This document shows positions 61,579 to 64,000 of a stretch of DNA of 64,000 nucleotides, piece by piece. How positions within the stretch are numbered: the first letter of the stretch is position 1; each line of letters opens with the position of its first letter. The stretch is taken from NCBI RefSeq assembly GCF_001183865.1, contig NZ_CP012020.1, positions 1 through 64,000 on the forward strand. The letters are read 5' to 3'. The stretch is from Methylophilus sp. TWE2. Its GTDB lineage: Bacteria; Pseudomonadota; Gammaproteobacteria; Burkholderiales; Methylophilaceae. The notes under the pieces are model-generated. The model saw nothing but the letters and a program-made list of their open reading frames with translations, searched no databases and was not told where the DNA came from. Made by a program: the position numbers and the translations under genes.

Positions 61579-63795
61579 TTACTGGATGCGCTGTTCCAGC
61601 TGATTGCCTTTGACCCGGTTGATCCGTACGATTTGCTGGATCTTGCGCAGGTTGCGGATCAGGGTTGCCAGGTGCACACGGTTATGCACCTGCACGGTAA
61701 AGTTGACGTTGGAGTACTGGCTGCCATCGCTGGTTTCAACGCTAACGTTATCAATGTTGGCATCCGCATTGGAGATGGTGGCTGCAATCTTGGCCAGCAT
61801 GCCGCGCTCGTCCACCACTGTGACGCGCAAGTTGACGCTGAACAGTTTCTTCGGATCGGCATCCCATTCCACATCTAGCCATTTTTCCGGATCCAGCTTG
61901 AATTTGCGGATGGCCGGGCAATCATGCGTATGAATGACCAGGCCTTTATCTTTATTGATAAAGCCCAGGATAGGATCGCCAGGAATCGGTCGGCAGCATT
62001 GGGCAAACTGGACGGCCATGCCTTCCGAACCGCGGATGGTGATGGTATCCAGCACTTTGGCAGATTTATCTTCCGCCTCCGCCGGATGGGCTACCAGCTG
62101 GTGCGCCACCATCAGGCTGTTGCGTTTACCCAGGCCAATATCGGTCAAAATAGCTTGCCGCGTTTTGACGCCGTAGTCATTCATGACTTTTTGCCATTGT
62201 TTGTCCGTCAGGGCCGCCGGTTCGATATGCATGGCGCGTAATGCCACATTCAGCATGCGCTCGCCCAATTGCGCCGATTCTTCCACCTTCACTGTTTTCA
62301 GGTAATGCCGGATATGCGAACGTGCCTTGCCTGTGACCACATAATTGAGCCAGGCCGGATTGGGTTTGGCCAATGGTGCGGTAATGATTTCCACATGGTC
62401 ACCATTGCGCATTTCGGTACGCAAAGGCGCCAGTTCATTATTGATTTTGACAGCGACGCAGCTATTGCCGACATCTGAGTGCACGGCATAGGCAAAGTCA
62501 ACCGCCGTTGAGCCCCGCGGTAAAGCCATGATATTGCCTTTGGGCGTGAACACGTAGACCTCATCGGGGAACAGGTCCACCTTGAAGTTTTCAAGGAATT
62601 CGTGGCTGTCATCACTTTCGGTCTGGATTTCCACCAGCCGTTGCAACCATTGGTGCGTTTGCTGCTGCAGCTTGGTCAGGTGCGCATCGGTGGTTTTGTA
62701 TAACCAGTGCGCAGCCACGCCTGCATCGGCAATATTGTGCATTTCCTGGCTACGGATCTGCACTTCAATCGGCGTTCCAAACGGGCCGAACAGGGTCGTG
62801 TGCAAGGACTGGTAGCCGTTGGCCTTGGGAATGGCAATATAGTCTTTAAAACGACCAGGAATCGGTTTGTATAACGCGTGCAAGGCACCAAGTGCGAGGT
62901 AACATGCAGCAGTATCCTTTACAATCACTCTAAAGCCGTAAATGTCGCCAATTTGCGATAACTTCATCGCTTTTTCAGACATTTTCTTGTAAATGCTATA
63001 CAAGTGCTTTTCGCGGCCTTCTACGTCATATTCAATCTGGTACTGGGTGAGCTGATTCTGGATGGCTTCCTGAATCTTGCTGACCACTTCCTTGCGGTGG
63101 CCGCGTGCCGTGCGGATGGCCTTGTCAATCACGCGGTAGCGGTTAGGGTACAGGTATTTGAAGCTAAGGTCTTCCAGCTCATGGTAAATCGGGTTCAGGC
63201 CAAGGCGGTTGGCAATCGGCGCGTAGATGTCCAGTGTTTCACGGGCGATGCGCTTTTGTTTTTCGCTCCGCATCGCATCCAGGGTCTGCATATTATGCAA
63301 ACGGTCTGCCAGCTTGACCAGGATCACGCGCACGTCCTGGCTCATGGCCAGCAGCATTTTGCGGAAGTTTTCCGCCTGGGCCTGGGTGGCGGTTTGCAGT
63401 TCTACCTTGTCCAGTTTGGTCAGGCCGTCGACCAGGTCCGCGACCTGTTTGCCAAAGCGCTCAGTAATCGCTGCACTGTCCACTTCGGTATCTTCCACCA
63501 CATCGTGCAGCAAGGCTGCCAAGAGGGTGGGTAAATCCAGGTGCAACCTGGCCAGGATGCAGGCTACGGAAATGGGGTGGGTGATATAGGGTTCGCCGGT
63601 TTTTCGGGTTTGGCCGGCATGCGCCTGGTCAGCGTAGCGGTACGCTTGCCAAACCAGTTGCACTTCTTCTTCATTAAGATACTTACGGATCAGCTGGGTA
63701 AGGGGGGAATCCTCACGGTCGGCTGGCAGCAAATCGACCTCCTCCATGGGAGGCCTGGACTTGCGGTGGGCAGAATCGCCTTGGGTGTGGGGCAT
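61579..63795 (-). CDS. spoT: Bifunctional (p)ppGpp synthetase/hydrolase
   Basis: Makes and degrades the alarmone (p)ppGpp. The 738-residue protein has the HD hydrolase domain (LHDVVEDTEVDSAAI, near 92), the synthetase domain (GYQSLHTTLFGP, near 325), a TGS domain (YVFTPKGNIMALPRGSTAVD, near 420) and a C-terminal ACT domain (about 660-738). Both catalytic regions look intact, as for RSH proteins of betaproteobacteria. Starts 6 bp after rpoZ. Confidence 0.96.
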   Translation of the reverse strand: MPHTQGDSAHRKSRPPMEEVDLLPADREDSPLTQLIRKYLNEEEVQLVWQAYRYADQAHAGQTRKTGEPYITHPISVACILARLHLDLPTLLAALLHDVVEDTEVDSAAITERFGKQVADLVDGLTKLDKVELQTATQAQAENFRKMLLAMSQDVRVILVKLADRLHNMQTLDAMRSEKQKRIARETLDIYAPIANRLGLNPIYHELEDLSFKYLYPNRYRVIDKAIRTARGHRKEVVSKIQEAIQNQLTQYQIEYDVEGREKHLYSIYKKMSEKAMKLSQIGDIYGFRVIVKDTAACYLALGALHALYKPIPGRFKDYIAIPKANGYQSLHTTLFGPFGTPIEVQIRSQEMHNIADAGVAAHWLYKTTDAHLTKLQQQTHQWLQRLVEIQTESDDSHEFLENFKVDLFPDEVYVFTPKGNIMALPRGSTAVDFAYAVHSDVGNSCVAVKINNELAPLRTEMRNGDHVEIITAPLAKPNPAWLNYVVTGKARSHIRHYLKTVKVEESAQLGERMLNVALRAMHIEPAALTDKQWQKVMNDYGVKTRQAILTDIGLGKRNSLMVAHQLVAHPAEAEDKSAKVLDTITIRGSEGMAVQFAQCCRPIPGDPILGFINKDKGLVIHTHDCPAIRKFKLDPEKWLDVEWDADPKKLFSVNLRVTVVDERGMLAKIAATISNADANIDNVSVETSDGSQYSNVNFTVQVHNRVHLATLIRNLRKIQQIVRINRVKGNQLEQRIQ

Positions 63796-63801
63796 AGCTG
63801 C

Positions 63802-64000
63802 TTATGCTTGGCCCTTTTTCTCTAGCAGCTCAACACCGATTTTGCCAGCGGCGATTTCGCGCAAGGCAAGCACGGTGGCTTTATCTTTTTGTGAGTAACC
63901 GCTTACCAACGGGTCAGAGCCATTAGCCAGCTGTCGTGCACGGTAAGCCGCGACCAGGGTCAATTGAAAACGGTTAGGGATGTTGTCCAAGCAATCATCG
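63802..64000 (-). CDS. rpoZ: RNA polymerase omega subunit (cut by the window end)
   Basis: Omega helps assemble RNA polymerase. The visible minus-strand frame runs from the window edge: [20 protein letters not shown] and on to LLEKKGQA, lacking only the first few residues (usually MAR-x-T-V-E). The internal TTG at 63990 is therefore not the true start. Gene order rpoZ-spoT-recG is as expected. The start codon and promoter lie outside the window. Confidence 0.92.
   Translation of the reverse strand, partial: DDCLDNIPNRFQLTLVAAYRARQLANGSDPLVSGYSQKDKATVLALREIAAGKIGVELLEKKGQA

Noticed and set aside
63004..63534. 176-residue plus-strand ORF inside spoT
   Set aside because: It lies opposite the conserved hydrolase domain of spoT. 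The hydrophobic, Val/Phe-rich translation is a frame artefact.

Overview
This window is a proteobacterial replication-origin region, most likely from a methylotrophic betaproteobacterium of the Methylophilaceae (Methylophilus/Methylovorus-like). The reasons are the dnaA-oriC-dnaN-gyrB order, a complete mxaRSACKL set of methanol-dehydrogenase maturation genes, and the rpoZ-spoT-recG block. The genus is an inference. Core genes have balanced base composition; the mobile cargo is visibly AT-richer.

Layout. (1) 1-5367: dnaA, a DnaA-box-bearing intergenic origin, dnaN, a perfect parS palindrome, gyrB. (2) 5375-22892: a 17.5-kb Tn7-like transposon inserted 7 bp after the gyrB stop codon and before the gyrB terminator. 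It has matching TGT...ACA ends with repeated TnsB-type sites, an Xre regulator, tnsA, a tnsB split in two at the catalytic/C-terminal domain junction, tnsC and tniQ/tnsD. Its cargo has two parts. The first is a tightly coupled four-gene operon: a cytosine methylase with an inserted winged-helix-like segment, a phosphoribosyltransferase-like protein, an ORC/Cdc6-like AAA+ ATPase, and a protein of unknown fold. The second is an Xre/ImmA pair divergent from a ubiquitin-like operon: small basic protein, Ubl-E2 fusion without any cysteine, JAB-E1 fusion, DUF6527. A membrane protein and a small ORF close the element.

(3) 22893-34574: the displaced gyrB terminator, RDD protein, a UmuD-like/hydrolase pair divergent from a radical SAM/UdgX-like DNA-repair pair across a shared inverted repeat, a Kef-type antiporter, a c-type cytochrome, and an esterase-GST-SDR cluster opposite a LysR gene. 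(4) 34734-42709: a type I restriction-modification island (hsdM, hsdS, Abi-C protein, Fic protein, hsdR). (5) 42822-46780: a thioredoxin-like gene that contains a second parS core, a PAS-PAS-GGDEF-EAL protein, and a MocR-type regulator. (6) 46972-52458: mxaRSACKL, without the structural mxaFJGI genes. (7) 52484-64000: catalase-like protein, pirin and isochorismatase genes opposite a LysR gene, GGDEF-EAL protein, recG, spoT, and rpoZ cut by the window end.

The strongest candidates for an undescribed system are the methylase/PRTase/AAA+/unknown operon and the Ubl-E2/JAB-E1/DUF6527 operon, both carried by one Tn7-like element. No tRNA, rRNA or CRISPR array was recognised. No stretch above 300 bases lacks an assigned feature. 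All family assignments come from reading motifs by eye, without database searches.
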